Program-made: the position numbers and the translations under genes | Source of the DNA: JACQFV01 sp964593585 | Lineage (GTDB): Bacteria; Zixibacteria; MSB-5A5; WJJR01 | Reading direction: 5' to 3' | DNA: 64,000 bases | Assembly (NCBI GenBank): GCA_964593585.1 | Contig: CAZQIZ010000008.1 | Location: 33,396-97,395 of the forward strand | Notes under the pieces: model-generated | Told to the model about the DNA's origin: nothing | Database searches by the model: none | The model's input: the letters and a program-made list of their open reading frames with translations, nothing else | Shown here: in pieces, positions 55,775 to 64,000 of the stretch | Layout: every line of letters starts with the position of its first letter | Position numbering within the stretch: position 1 is the first letter of the stretch

Positions 55775-58287
55775 TCCACGTTGGGTTGGGTATCGCGCAC
55801 GGTCTCCGCATGGATTGGCGGGTAATTCAAATACGTCATCAACTTGTATTCCCATTGACTGATCGCGTTCTGCGTCGGGTTGGGAATCATCGCCGTATAC
55901 CCCATCGTCTTGCGTTCAAAGATGTGCGAATTGGCGAAGGCGATCACCTGGCCCTCGCCGACTTTGATCCGCGCGCAGATCGCGCTGCCGTCCGGCCCGG
56001 CCAGGATCGGTTCGCCGCCCACCACCCGTCCGCCGGCCGTCCACAACACCTGCTGCAGATAGTCGGTCATGCCCGATGGCGGCGCCTGCGCGCGCAGATC
56101 GAAACTGAGCCCGAAGCCCGCCAGCAACTGATTGGCGGATGAATGCGTCGCGTTGGTCGGATCATCCAGCACATACAGGGTCCCGCCGCCCTCGACAAAC
56201 CGACGCGCCATCTCCAGCTCGGCGGCATCGAACGTTCCCTGCGGATCGATGATGATCTGTCCGCCCGGTTTGCTGAAGGACTCCTCGAAGGTCGGCCACT
56301 TGCGCGGCACCACACCGACGCGCTGCGTCCAGAGGAAGAACGTGCTGAAATCCTTGTCCGCTTCGCGCGCCAGTCGCAACTCCGGCACAAAGAACTTCGA
56401 ATGCTCGCTTTCGAAATTCAGTTGGGCGAAGGGCGTGTGCGGCTCCGGCAGGGGATAGTTGGCGCGATTGATGCTCTCGATCCAACGCGCGCTCCCGGCA
56501 AACACCAGGCAGCCGACCGAGGCATACCACAGCCACCCCTCCAGCCGCAGCGAATGCGCCGCCACCGCGCCGCCGATCAGGCAGACGGACGCCAGCAGGA
56601 AGGTGAGAATGCGCCAGTAGGGGAAGGGATCATAGCGATTGCAGTACTCCGCCAGCCCCAGCGCCAACTCGGGTTTGCCGGGTATGAACACAAAGAAGTT
56701 GGACCAAAGCGTCGAGTCGGTGAACGAGACAATCCGTCCCTTGCCAAACCGCGTCTGCAGCGCGTTGAAGAAGACCCCGAACCGGTACCCCGTGCTCTGC
56801 GCCCGCTCCGGGAAGAAGTTGCGTTGCGTGTAGTCGGCCGGCAGCGTTTTCACCCCGATCGTGGTCATGATCGATCGCGCCGAAAGGTCGCCGTACATCG
56901 AGCAGGGCCCGCCGAACAGGAATGTCGGCATGTTCTGCGCCACCGGATGCGGGAGGATCCCCGGACGTTCATGCACGTTCAGATCGCCGGTCTTCAGTTC
57001 ATAGATGATGTCGGAAATGAACCGCTGCCCGAAGCGCGTCGCCACCGGATTGAGGAAGGTGGCGTATCCGAACACGTTGGTGTGCTCGCCGATGAGGAAA
57101 AGCCCGCCGCCATCGGCAACCCACTCCTCGATCACGGCGATCTCGCCCGGCGAGTAGGGTTGCGTCGGCACCTTCAAGACCAGAATGTCGACGCTGTCGA
57201 GCACCGCCGCGGTGAGCGAGTCGAAATGACGCCGCACGTGGTAATGCTGGTTCCAGAATTCAGCGAGGCAATAGAAGTTGTAAGTCGATTGCTGGCCGTA
57301 CCAGACCGTGTCAAACGGCATCTCGGTCCATTCCCAGTCGGAATGGTACTCGTCGATGAGCATCCGCCCCTGCTTCTGCACCCCGGCCGGGTGATACCCC
57401 TCGTAGGCGGTCCATGCCAGCGTGCCCACCGCCACCAGCGCCACCGTGAACGCCAACCGTTTCCCCGCCGAGGCCTGACGCGACGGCGGCAGGGTCACCG
57501 CCGGACGGTTCCAGATCGTCGCCCCGTGCAGGAAGAACCCGACCGGCCACACGGTCCAGGCGAAGACCTTCGGACTCCAGAATGTGTCGGCCATCCCGCC
57601 CTGGTTGTAGTCCCAGAGCACGATCGCCGCATAGCGCGCCAGCATGAACACCGTGATCGCAAACGCCCCGGTGATTAGCGACCGCAGACGAATCTTCCCG
57701 GCGATGCACAGGCCCACAAGCCCCATGAACATCATCAGGAAGACATAAACGCCCATGTTATTGAGCGACGGCACGACCTGGTAGAGGCGGTCCACCGCGA
57801 ACAGATGCAGCCCATCGGGCAGCGCCGACGCATCGGCGCCGAACAAAAGAAACGCGCTGGCCAGGATATCGCTGGTGACCGCGCACCCATGCCCACGCGG
57901 CCCGACATAGACCATGTACAGATACAATCCGGCCAACTGCATCAGGGCGACACTGCCCGCCGCAACCAGTCCGTCCCCGAGACGGGCGCCAACCACGGTT
58001 CGCCCCATAACCACGAAGATGACCGCGCCGACGGCCAGGAGAAGCGGCCCGAGAAAGGGGAGATCAAACCACAGCCAGGCGAACACCGCCAGCCCCGCCG
58101 CGGCAATCAACACCCGTGGATGCCAACTCCGCGCGGCCACGTCGCGGTTCCACGATGCCGCCAGAATCAGCGCGGTCCCCAGTCCCGCCAGCCAGAGAAA
58201 GGTCTTCGCCGACGGATCGGGATTCGGCCAGACAAACAGCCACCCGATCGCCCACAGGATCACACCCCAGGTGTAGAGTCGCTTCAT
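55771..58287 (-). CDS. Large membrane protein: degenerate exosortase-like N-domain plus GATase-like domains
   Basis: An 838-residue protein. The N-terminal ~280 residues form a bundle of about 8-9 helices. Within it AFLLFGADASALPDG...YQVVPSLNNMGVYVFL and RLRSLITGAFAITVFMLARY follow the exosortase/archaeosortase layout, but the catalytic Cys position reads Asn/Met. A soluble domain (LDSVDILVLKVPTQPYSPGE, WVADGGGLFLIGEHTN) of the GATase1/DUF4350 type follows. Then come two membrane helices (~570-620) and a second such domain (MARRFVEGGGTLYVLDD). ATG directly abuts the stop of the upstream paralogue. No known function; a membrane-anchored scaffold or envelope-assembly role is only a guess. Confidence 0.8.
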   Translation of the reverse strand: MKRLYTWGVILWAIGWLFVWPNPDPSAKTFLWLAGLGTALILAASWNRDVAARSWHPRVLIAAAGLAVFAWLWFDLPFLGPLLLAVGAVIFVVMGRTVVGARLGDGLVAAGSVALMQLAGLYLYMVYVGPRGHGCAVTSDILASAFLLFGADASALPDGLHLFAVDRLYQVVPSLNNMGVYVFLMMFMGLVGLCIAGKIRLRSLITGAFAITVFMLARYAAIVLWDYNQGGMADTFWSPKVFAWTVWPVGFFLHGATIWNRPAVTLPPSRQASAGKRLAFTVALVAVGTLAWTAYEGYHPAGVQKQGRMLIDEYHSDWEWTEMPFDTVWYGQQSTYNFYCLAEFWNQHYHVRRHFDSLTAAVLDSVDILVLKVPTQPYSPGEIAVIEEWVADGGGLFLIGEHTNVFGYATFLNPVATRFGQRFISDIIYELKTGDLNVHERPGILPHPVAQNMPTFLFGGPCSMYGDLSARSIMTTIGVKTLPADYTQRNFFPERAQSTGYRFGVFFNALQTRFGKGRIVSFTDSTLWSNFFVFIPGKPELALGLAEYCNRYDPFPYWRILTFLLASVCLIGGAVAAHSLRLEGWLWYASVGCLVFAGSARWIESINRANYPLPEPHTPFAQLNFESEHSKFFVPELRLAREADKDFSTFFLWTQRVGVVPRKWPTFEESFSKPGGQIIIDPQGTFDAAELEMARRFVEGGGTLYVLDDPTNATHSSANQLLAGFGLSFDLRAQAPPSGMTDYLQQVLWTAGGRVVGGEPILAGPDGSAICARIKVGEGQVIAFANSHIFERKTMGYTAMIPNPTQNAISQWEYKLMTYLNYPPIHAETVRDTQPNVE

Positions 58288-60765
58288 TTAGGACGCGCCG
58301 GGTCGAAACACCGCTTCCATCAACGCGCGGAAAAACCGCACATTCTCCATCACCACTTGTTCGTTTTGCCCCTCGAGATTCTTGCAGTAGAAAAACTGCG
58401 AATCGCCGATGGCGATCAGCCCGCCCTGTCCGCGACGTACCACCTTGGCCACCGGCTTCTCGAATGCCTCGATCAGCGTCTCGATCCCCGCGCCGTCGCC
58501 GGCCACCGGGTACGCGTCGGCCATCTTGACCGTTCCGCCAAAAGCCGCGCCATCGGCGGCGCCCAGCGGGACATTCTCCAGCCGCACACCGAACCGGTCG
58601 TAGAGTTCGCGCACATAAGGGTAGGTGTTCCAGCCCGCCGCGCTCAGCACCCAGCCGCCGCGCTCGGCAAATTGCTCCAGCGCGTCGATCTCCTCGCCGC
58701 TGAAATGGCGCGTCGGCGCAAAGATCACATACAAATCCGCCTCGCCCGGCTCCATGTCGGTGGGCGAATCGACAAACTTGGGCGAGAAGCCGGTCCGCAT
58801 CAGATTGTACTGCAGTCCGCCGATTGACTTCGGCTCCCAGGCCATCAAGTCGAACATCGAACCGTGTCCCTCGTCGATCAGCGCCTGGCGATACGCCCCC
58901 GCCTTCCACTCCACCCGTCCGTCGCCCGGAATCATCGCGCCCAGTCCCACCGACAGCGCAGGCAAAAGCAGCGCCGTCATCATCCAGACTGGCTGCGAAA
59001 GCGAGAGCACGACCAGTACGGTGCCGACAATCCCGATCAACAGAAGCAGCAATTCGCTGCGCCAGCGGTCGACAAACGACAGCCACGAGTCATCGGTCAG
59101 CCAATGCAGCGTACGGTTGATCATCGCGTGCGACCGGATGATCGTGCCGTTCTGATACGGCGACGTGTCGCCGTGCAGCACCGCCTTGCCCTTGCCCCAG
59201 TGCGCCGCCGCCGCCAGCACGACATCCCCCAACGGCTCCCCCGGATCGTAGGCGAGGTTGCCGAGGTAGGAGCGCGCCTTGTTGTTCATGTCGCCCGGAT
59301 CGGAGAAGGCGCCGCGGCCGACGACGAACGGTTCTCCTTTCGGCCCGGCGGTCACCGATGCGCCCAGCCACAACTCCGCATCCATCTCGCCGCCCGATCG
59401 TCCCAGTGGATGATAGAGGTACGACTTCGCCGCCACCCAACTGCGCCGCAACGGCACCGCCGTGTCGAAGTTCAGCTCCAGCCCGGTGGGGGAGAGCAGA
59501 TCGTTGGTCGGCTCACGGATCGCGTCGGTGCCGGTGTGGTCGCCCACGATCAAAAGCCCGCCGCCGCGCTCGACAAATTCCCAGATCAGGTTGCGTTCAT
59601 CCTCGGGGAATTTCTCGAGCAGATTGGCGATGAAGATGACGTCGATCGAGTCGAGAATCTCCCGACGGATCGCCGCGCGCCGCCAGGTGTGTCCGGTGCT
59701 CTCCAGATAGGTGGGCAGGAATCCGAACATGCCCCCCGAACGGTCGCCGTAGCGTCCATGCTGCGGCACTCCCTGATCGAGAATGTTGCGCTCGGGCAAC
59801 AGCACCCGCACCGGCCTGTCCCCATACGATGCGGCCAGCGAGATCAGAACCGTCACGGCCAACAGTCCGAGGGAGACCCAGGCAGGCCGTGAAAAGGTAC
59901 GCGCCCCGCCTCGACGCGCCGCGCCAGCCGGTACAGGAGTTACGCCCGCGCGCGCCAGCCACACGATCAGTGCAACGAAAAGCAGATACACCGCCGGTAG
60001 ATCCAGATGCGGTGTGGTCGACACCGGAATCGCCTTATTAATGAATCCCAAAAGCGACGGCGCCGCCCAGATGTAGATGATCCGTCCCGCCTCCAGCACG
60101 ATTACCAGCAGGACGGCATTCGCCCAGCGACGCACCGGCGCGGTCAGCGTCATCGCGACAATTCCGCACATGCCCAAGAGCAACAAGTCCATCGCACTTG
60201 CCGAGGGACCCAGCGCCAGCGGGATTGTCATCACCTGCGTGATGTTCGCCGAGTACCCAAGCGACAGATCGGAGACCCAACGATAGGGGACAGGCAGCTG
60301 GAAGAAGACCGTCCACCACAGGCCATAGAGAATGCCCGTGTAGACGAGCGGCCGGAATCGTCCGCGCTGCGCCGGCTCTCCGAAGCGATCGAAGGCGCCG
60401 ATGGCCAGCGTGAGCAGCGCGATGCGCAGCGTCGGATGCACCGCCGCCACCACGCCGACAAAGACGACCCAGATTCCCCAGCGGAAGAGCCAGTTGATCC
60501 AGCGTGTCCAGGACGGCACCGGCGGGAATGCCCGCCAGCAGAATCCGATTAAGAACGCCGACACGAGCGCGTAAATCGGATCGCGGAAGTCGCCTAATGC
60601 GCGCGTCACCGCGGCAAGCGCCGCCAGAAAGAAGAACGACATAAGGTTGGCCTGCGTGCGTTCGGCACGGACCGAGTCTATCGTCCGGACCCGAACGCCG
60701 CCAACAGGATATGCCGCCCCCGCGGCCGACAAAAGAAAAATCCGCGCGACCTTCTCAGCGTCCAT
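58288..60765 (-). CDS. Large membrane protein, paralogue with the same architecture
   Basis: An 825-residue protein with the same order as its neighbour. Helical bundle (~40-290; QVMTIPLALGPSASAMDLLL, GRIIYIW, then TTPHLDLPAVYLLFVALIVW) keeps the Arg and His of exosortases but not the Cys. A GATase1/DUF4350-like domain follows (SIDVIFIANLLEKFPEDERN, WEFVERGGGLLIVGDHTG). A two-helix hairpin (~575-625) and a second GATase-like domain (EADLYVIFAPTRHFSGEEID, QFAERGGWVLSAAG) complete it. ATG 60765 is chosen over TTG 60780; no strong ribosome-binding site is seen. First gene of the operon, divergent from the hexad-repeat gene. Confidence 0.8.
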   Translation of the reverse strand: MDAEKVARIFLLSAAGAAYPVGGVRVRTIDSVRAERTQANLMSFFFLAALAAVTRALGDFRDPIYALVSAFLIGFCWRAFPPVPSWTRWINWLFRWGIWVVFVGVVAAVHPTLRIALLTLAIGAFDRFGEPAQRGRFRPLVYTGILYGLWWTVFFQLPVPYRWVSDLSLGYSANITQVMTIPLALGPSASAMDLLLLGMCGIVAMTLTAPVRRWANAVLLVIVLEAGRIIYIWAAPSLLGFINKAIPVSTTPHLDLPAVYLLFVALIVWLARAGVTPVPAGAARRGGARTFSRPAWVSLGLLAVTVLISLAASYGDRPVRVLLPERNILDQGVPQHGRYGDRSGGMFGFLPTYLESTGHTWRRAAIRREILDSIDVIFIANLLEKFPEDERNLIWEFVERGGGLLIVGDHTGTDAIREPTNDLLSPTGLELNFDTAVPLRRSWVAAKSYLYHPLGRSGGEMDAELWLGASVTAGPKGEPFVVGRGAFSDPGDMNNKARSYLGNLAYDPGEPLGDVVLAAAAHWGKGKAVLHGDTSPYQNGTIIRSHAMINRTLHWLTDDSWLSFVDRWRSELLLLLIGIVGTVLVVLSLSQPVWMMTALLLPALSVGLGAMIPGDGRVEWKAGAYRQALIDEGHGSMFDLMAWEPKSIGGLQYNLMRTGFSPKFVDSPTDMEPGEADLYVIFAPTRHFSGEEIDALEQFAERGGWVLSAAGWNTYPYVRELYDRFGVRLENVPLGAADGAAFGGTVKMADAYPVAGDGAGIETLIEAFEKPVAKVVRRGQGGLIAIGDSQFFYCKNLEGQNEQVVMENVRFFRALMEAVFRPGAS

Positions 60766-60812
60766 GGGCGCAAAGAGCAATGATCGAGTGATTTTGTGGA
60801 TATTTATGTGAC

Positions 60813-60847
60813 TGATCGCACATGATCAATGTGTCGAATAATGACAC
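60813..60847. promoter_or_regulatory. Two inverted repeats in the divergent promoter region
   Basis: TGATC-GCACAT-GATCA (60813-60828) is followed by GTGTC-GAATAAT-GACAC (60831-60847), the latter nearly identical to the element at 27335. They lie in the 204-base gap between the minus-strand membrane operon and the hexad-repeat gene, 17 bases before the latter's -35 box, so a regulator could act on both. Confidence 0.5.
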
Positions 60848-60863
60848 TGATGTCCTGTTTTTC

Positions 60864-60891
60864 TTGACATCGCCCCCGCACATGCTATGTT
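60864..60891 (+). promoter_or_regulatory. Sigma70-type promoter of the hexad-repeat gene
   Basis: TTGACA (60864-60869), 16-base spacer, TATGTT (60886-60891), ~79 bases before the start codon. Confidence 0.65.
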
Positions 60892-60969
60892 TTAGTGGTA
60901 TAGATCGTGAAGTAAGGCACGACTCCGCGTCTCAACGACGATCCGACAACTGGCCTTTGGAGGTGGTGT

Positions 60970-63954
60970 ATGTTCACGCCACACGGCGGCGCGCTTGCTC
61001 ACGGCGGCTCTTTGGCTGCCCGTTCTCACCGCGCCCGCCTGCTCTGCGCGACCCTCCTGTTTGTTCTGCTGGTGATTTTGGCTTGGGCCGAGATCGCCGC
61101 GGCCGGACAGGACCCTCTGCCGTCACCGCTGTTTCAACAGAGTCTGAAAGTCTCCGTTGAAAAATTCGAGGAGCATGGCCAGACGCCCGCGGTCAGGACC
61201 GTGGCGGTCGCCGCTCCGGCCGACGCCGACTCGCTGCCGACGATGCAGGGTTTCCCCACCTGCTTCGCCGCTCCGACCTGCATTAACTACCAGACCTGCC
61301 CCGGGACACCGACTTGCCGCGGGACATTCACCTGCGATGTGACCTGCAGCGGCACGGCCACCTGCGCAGGCACCCAGACCTGCGGCTCGACCACTTGTAG
61401 CGGCATGTTCACCTGCCCCGGATCAGCCACCTGCGTCGCCACTCCCACGTGTGACCAAGCACCCACCTGCGTCATGTTCGCCACCTGCGGCGCCACAACC
61501 TGCACCGGCGCCAACACCTGCCCCGGCAGCTTCACCTGCCCGGGGACCACCACTTGCGATGGCCAGCCCACCTGCGGCTGGGTGCCAACCTGCATCGGCT
61601 ACTCGTCGTGCCTGGTCGACTGCAATCCGACGATGGTCGGCGCGCCGACCTGCCAGGGATCGTTCACCTGTCCGGATGCGCCCACCTGCTCGGGCAACCC
61701 CACCTGCCAGGGTTCGTATACTTGCGTGGGATCAACGACCTGCCCGAGCACGCCGACCTGTCCCGGTCCGGCCACTTGCGTCGGCTACGCCACTTGCGAT
61801 CCGAACCTGACCTGCGACCAGTCGCCCACCTGCTACATGTTCTGTCGACCCACGATGCCCGGGATGATGACCTGCGATTTCAACTACACCTGCGCAGGAG
61901 CATTAACCTGTCCGGGTCAACCAACTTGCCATGGTACATCAACCTGTGACGGATTCGCCACCTGTGCCGCGCTGCCGACTTGCGGTGAAGTTCTCGGGCC
62001 CACCTGCGCCCCCGAACCGACCTGCCCTGACACACGCACCTGCTGGGGCGAGGCGACCTGTCAGGGAGCGCCGACTTGTCCGGGTACGGAGACTTCTCCG
62101 GGAACACCCACGTGCGAAGGCACAGAAACATGCGTGAACGGCCCGACCTGTGTGGGCATGCCGACGTGCTACGGCTCGGCGACTTGCTTCATTACCTGCA
62201 ATCTCACCTGCACCGGCGGTCCGACCTGTGATGGATCTCCGACTTGCGCTTTTGGTTCGACCTGCGTCGATCAGCCGACCTGCGGCCATTTCCCGACCTG
62301 TGACTTCGCCACCTGCGCCGGGCAGGCGACCTGCAAAGGCGAGCTGACCTGCCCCGGATCGCTGACTTGTCCGGACATGTCGACCTGCCACGGCTATGTC
62401 ACCTGCGACAGTTGGCTGACATGCGCCGGCTTCACCACCTGCGGCGGCGCGATCGGCCCGACCTGCGCCGGGTACACCACCTGCGAAGGATCACAAACCT
62501 GTTGGGCCTCGTCGACCTGTAACGGTTACCCGACCTGTCCGGAGTGGCCGACCTCGCCGGGCTATCCAACCTGCGAAGGTTCCTTCACCTGCTACAGCAG
62601 TTACATGACCTGCGCGGGTCAGCCGACCTGCCAAAACGTCCTTGGCTGCGAACCGACCATGCCGGGGATCCCGACTTGCGCGTCGTTCCAGACCTGTCCC
62701 GGCACTTACACGTGCGTCGGCACACCGACCTGCCCCGACATGCAGACCTGTCCCGGCTACCAGACCTGCCGCGGTACCGCCACCTGTGAGGGCGGCACCA
62801 CCTGTCCGGGTCTGGCCACCTGCTACAGCCAGTTCACCTGCTATGGCGCGATCACCTGCTACGGCAACATCACCTGCGGCGTCGACAACACCTGCTACGG
62901 CGCGACGACCTGCAGTTACACACCCACCTGTGTCGGCTACACTACCTGTCGCGGGACAACGACCTGCTATGGTGTGACCACCTGCATGGGTGAACCAACC
63001 TGCGAGGGCACGATGACATGCGACGCGGCGGGCGCGACCTGTCAGGGCGCGCCGACCTGCGCCGGAGCGCCAACCTGCCTGGGCGGGGCCACCTGCATCG
63101 GCAATCCAACTTGCGACAATGTGCAGACATGCGATGGCACGGTGACCTGCTATGGCACATCGACCTGTCTGGGCGCCGTGACCTGTCCCGGCTACGAAAC
63201 CTGCGAGGGTTCGACCACCTGCGGTGTCACCTGCGATGGCGCGATGACCTGCAGCGGTCAGGAGACCTGTCCGGGGACCGGAACCTGTCCGGGGTCGTCC
63301 ACCTGTGAAGGCATGCCCACGTGCTTCGGTGTCGAAACCTGCATCGGTATGGTCACCTGTGGTGACATCACCTGCACAGGGCCGACCTGCGATGCCGATG
63401 CGACTTGTTGGGGTGTTGTCACTTGCGCCGGCGCCTTCACCTGTCCGGGTACCGCCACCTGCGGCGGTCCGACCTGCGGCGGTGTGCCGACCTGCGGCGG
63501 ACAGCCGACCTGCGGTCCGGTGGCCACCTGCAACTTCACGCCGACCTGCTGGAACATCTCGACCTGTCCGGGCTGGACCACCTGTCCGGGCACCGTCACC
63601 TGCGCCCCGCAGGCCACCTGCGCCGGCATCCCAACCTGCGCGGGCTATACCACCTGCCAGGCGATCCCGCAGTGCAGCCCGACACAGTGCGATTGCCCAT
63701 GCCATGGCGATCCGGTTTGCGACAGCGTGATTAACAACGTGCAGGACGTGGTTGTGGTGATCAACGTCGCCTTCCGCGGCGCGCCGCCGACATATGACCC
63801 GAATTGTGTGCAGGGCGCGCCGGCCGAACGCACCGATGTCGATTGCAGCGGCTTCACCAACGTTGTCGACGTGGTGATGATCGTGAACGTGGCCTTCCGC
63901 GGTACGTGGCCGCCCGGCTACTGTGACCCTTGCGCCTGCAATCCTTATCTGTAG
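60970..63954 (+). CDS. Giant exported Thr-Cys hexad-repeat protein with dockerin-like tail
   Basis: A 994-residue protein. An N-terminal export signal (hydrophobic LLCATLLFVLLVILAWAEIA, ~24-43) and a ~50-residue spacer precede residues 97-896. That block is almost entirely repeats of T-C-x-G-x-x, about 128 Thr-Cys units by hand count. Most are spaced 6 residues apart, with some 4, 5, 8 or 12. The C-terminal ~90 residues are two dockerin-like units (NNVQDVVVVINVAFRG and NVVDVVMIVNVAFRG) with extra cysteines. GGAGGTG precedes ATG 60970. The hexad period suggests a disulfide- or metal-stabilised beta-solenoid on the cell surface; this is inference. I know of no named family with this consensus. 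Confidence 0.9.
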   Translation: MFTPHGGALAHGGSLAARSHRARLLCATLLFVLLVILAWAEIAAAGQDPLPSPLFQQSLKVSVEKFEEHGQTPAVRTVAVAAPADADSLPTMQGFPTCFAAPTCINYQTCPGTPTCRGTFTCDVTCSGTATCAGTQTCGSTTCSGMFTCPGSATCVATPTCDQAPTCVMFATCGATTCTGANTCPGSFTCPGTTTCDGQPTCGWVPTCIGYSSCLVDCNPTMVGAPTCQGSFTCPDAPTCSGNPTCQGSYTCVGSTTCPSTPTCPGPATCVGYATCDPNLTCDQSPTCYMFCRPTMPGMMTCDFNYTCAGALTCPGQPTCHGTSTCDGFATCAALPTCGEVLGPTCAPEPTCPDTRTCWGEATCQGAPTCPGTETSPGTPTCEGTETCVNGPTCVGMPTCYGSATCFITCNLTCTGGPTCDGSPTCAFGSTCVDQPTCGHFPTCDFATCAGQATCKGELTCPGSLTCPDMSTCHGYVTCDSWLTCAGFTTCGGAIGPTCAGYTTCEGSQTCWASSTCNGYPTCPEWPTSPGYPTCEGSFTCYSSYMTCAGQPTCQNVLGCEPTMPGIPTCASFQTCPGTYTCVGTPTCPDMQTCPGYQTCRGTATCEGGTTCPGLATCYSQFTCYGAITCYGNITCGVDNTCYGATTCSYTPTCVGYTTCRGTTTCYGVTTCMGEPTCEGTMTCDAAGATCQGAPTCAGAPTCLGGATCIGNPTCDNVQTCDGTVTCYGTSTCLGAVTCPGYETCEGSTTCGVTCDGAMTCSGQETCPGTGTCPGSSTCEGMPTCFGVETCIGMVTCGDITCTGPTCDADATCWGVVTCAGAFTCPGTATCGGPTCGGVPTCGGQPTCGPVATCNFTPTCWNISTCPGWTTCPGTVTCAPQATCAGIPTCAGYTTCQAIPQCSPTQCDCPCHGDPVCDSVINNVQDVVVVINVAFRGAPPTYDPNCVQGAPAERTDVDCSGFTNVVDVVMIVNVAFRGTWPPGYCDPCACNPYL
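61255..63657 (+). repeat. Coding tandem hexad repeat (18-base unit)
   Basis: DNA-level 18-base periodicity driven by ACCTGC/ACCTGT/ACTTGC codon pairs. Unit sequences are well diverged from each other except for the Thr-Cys codons, which implies selection on the protein rather than recent slippage. Opposite-strand open frames here (for example 62491-63705) are by-products of this periodicity. The 46 bases after the gene to the window end show nothing. Confidence 0.9.
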
Positions 63955-64000
63955 TTACCACTACTTGATCTGACAGTCTCGGTTCACGTGTCGGTTAAGT

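Noticed and set aside
61255..63657. Regular tandem repeat considered as CRISPR or satellite DNA
   Set aside because: The 18-base unit is in frame, codon-structured and diverged between units; there are no spacers of constant length and no cas genes.
62491..63705. 404-codon minus-strand open frame of Ala-Gly-rich repeats
   Set aside because: The antisense reading of the 18-base coding repeat; no ribosome-binding site or export signal, while the plus-strand gene has both plus a tail domain.

Overview
The window is a 64 kb, GC-rich, gene-dense bacterial chromosome segment from a Gram-negative (diderm) organism. It carries a type IV pilus secretin, an RND efflux pump with a TolC-like channel, outer-membrane beta-barrels and lipoproteins. 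Three exported proteins end in a duplicated dockerin-like tail (GDxNxD...DVVxxVxxAFRG). I associate that tail with candidate phylum Zixibacteria and relatives in the FCB group. This assignment is inference from protein style; no rRNA or tRNA gene is present to test it.

Layout. 0-3 kb: 3' part of a secreted subtilase. 3.3-10.5 kb: a sigma54-type response regulator without the GAFTGA loop, then a pilMNOPQ operon in which the AMIN domain sits on PilP rather than PilQ. 10.7-17.2 kb: HxlR regulator divergent from a TolC/adaptor/RND pump operon. 17.4-18.8 kb: FAD-linked oxidase. 19.3-27.3 kb: housekeeping run dtd-maf-rodZ-like-unknown-smc-ftsY-rlmH. 27.4-29 kb: two tandem outer-membrane barrel genes. 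29.1-30.7 kb: Cu/Zn-type permease and its ArsR regulator with a clear operator. 30.8-32.9 kb: secreted HExxH protease and thioredoxin-fold protein. 33.1-36.2 kb: an isolated phage portal/terminase pair, both with palindromic repeats in their coding sequence. 36.2-40.5 kb: thioredoxin-like lipoprotein, second subtilase, MogA/MoaB-like protein and two small DNA-binding-type genes. 40.9-43.6 kb: thiolase-SDR-enoyl-CoA isomerase operon. 43.9-50 kb: cmk-plsC-(DUF5916 protein)-rpsA. 50.5-52.7 kb: VIT/VWA protein. 53.1-54.9 kb: YIP1-like and NlpE-like genes. 55.0-60.8 kb: a four-gene minus-strand membrane operon (two large paralogues with degenerate exosortase-like N-termini and GATase-like domains, then two CcmH-like small proteins). 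61-64 kb: a divergent gene for a giant Cys/Thr hexad-repeat protein.

Intergenic space is unusually rich in short palindromic repeats of at least six families. They sit mostly at gene ends, but two copies lie inside the portal and terminase genes. No CRISPR array, insertion sequence with a transposase, tRNA or rRNA was seen. The most novel item is the exported 994-residue protein with about 128 Thr-Cys hexads and a dockerin-like tail; the membrane operon it shares a promoter region with is the next.
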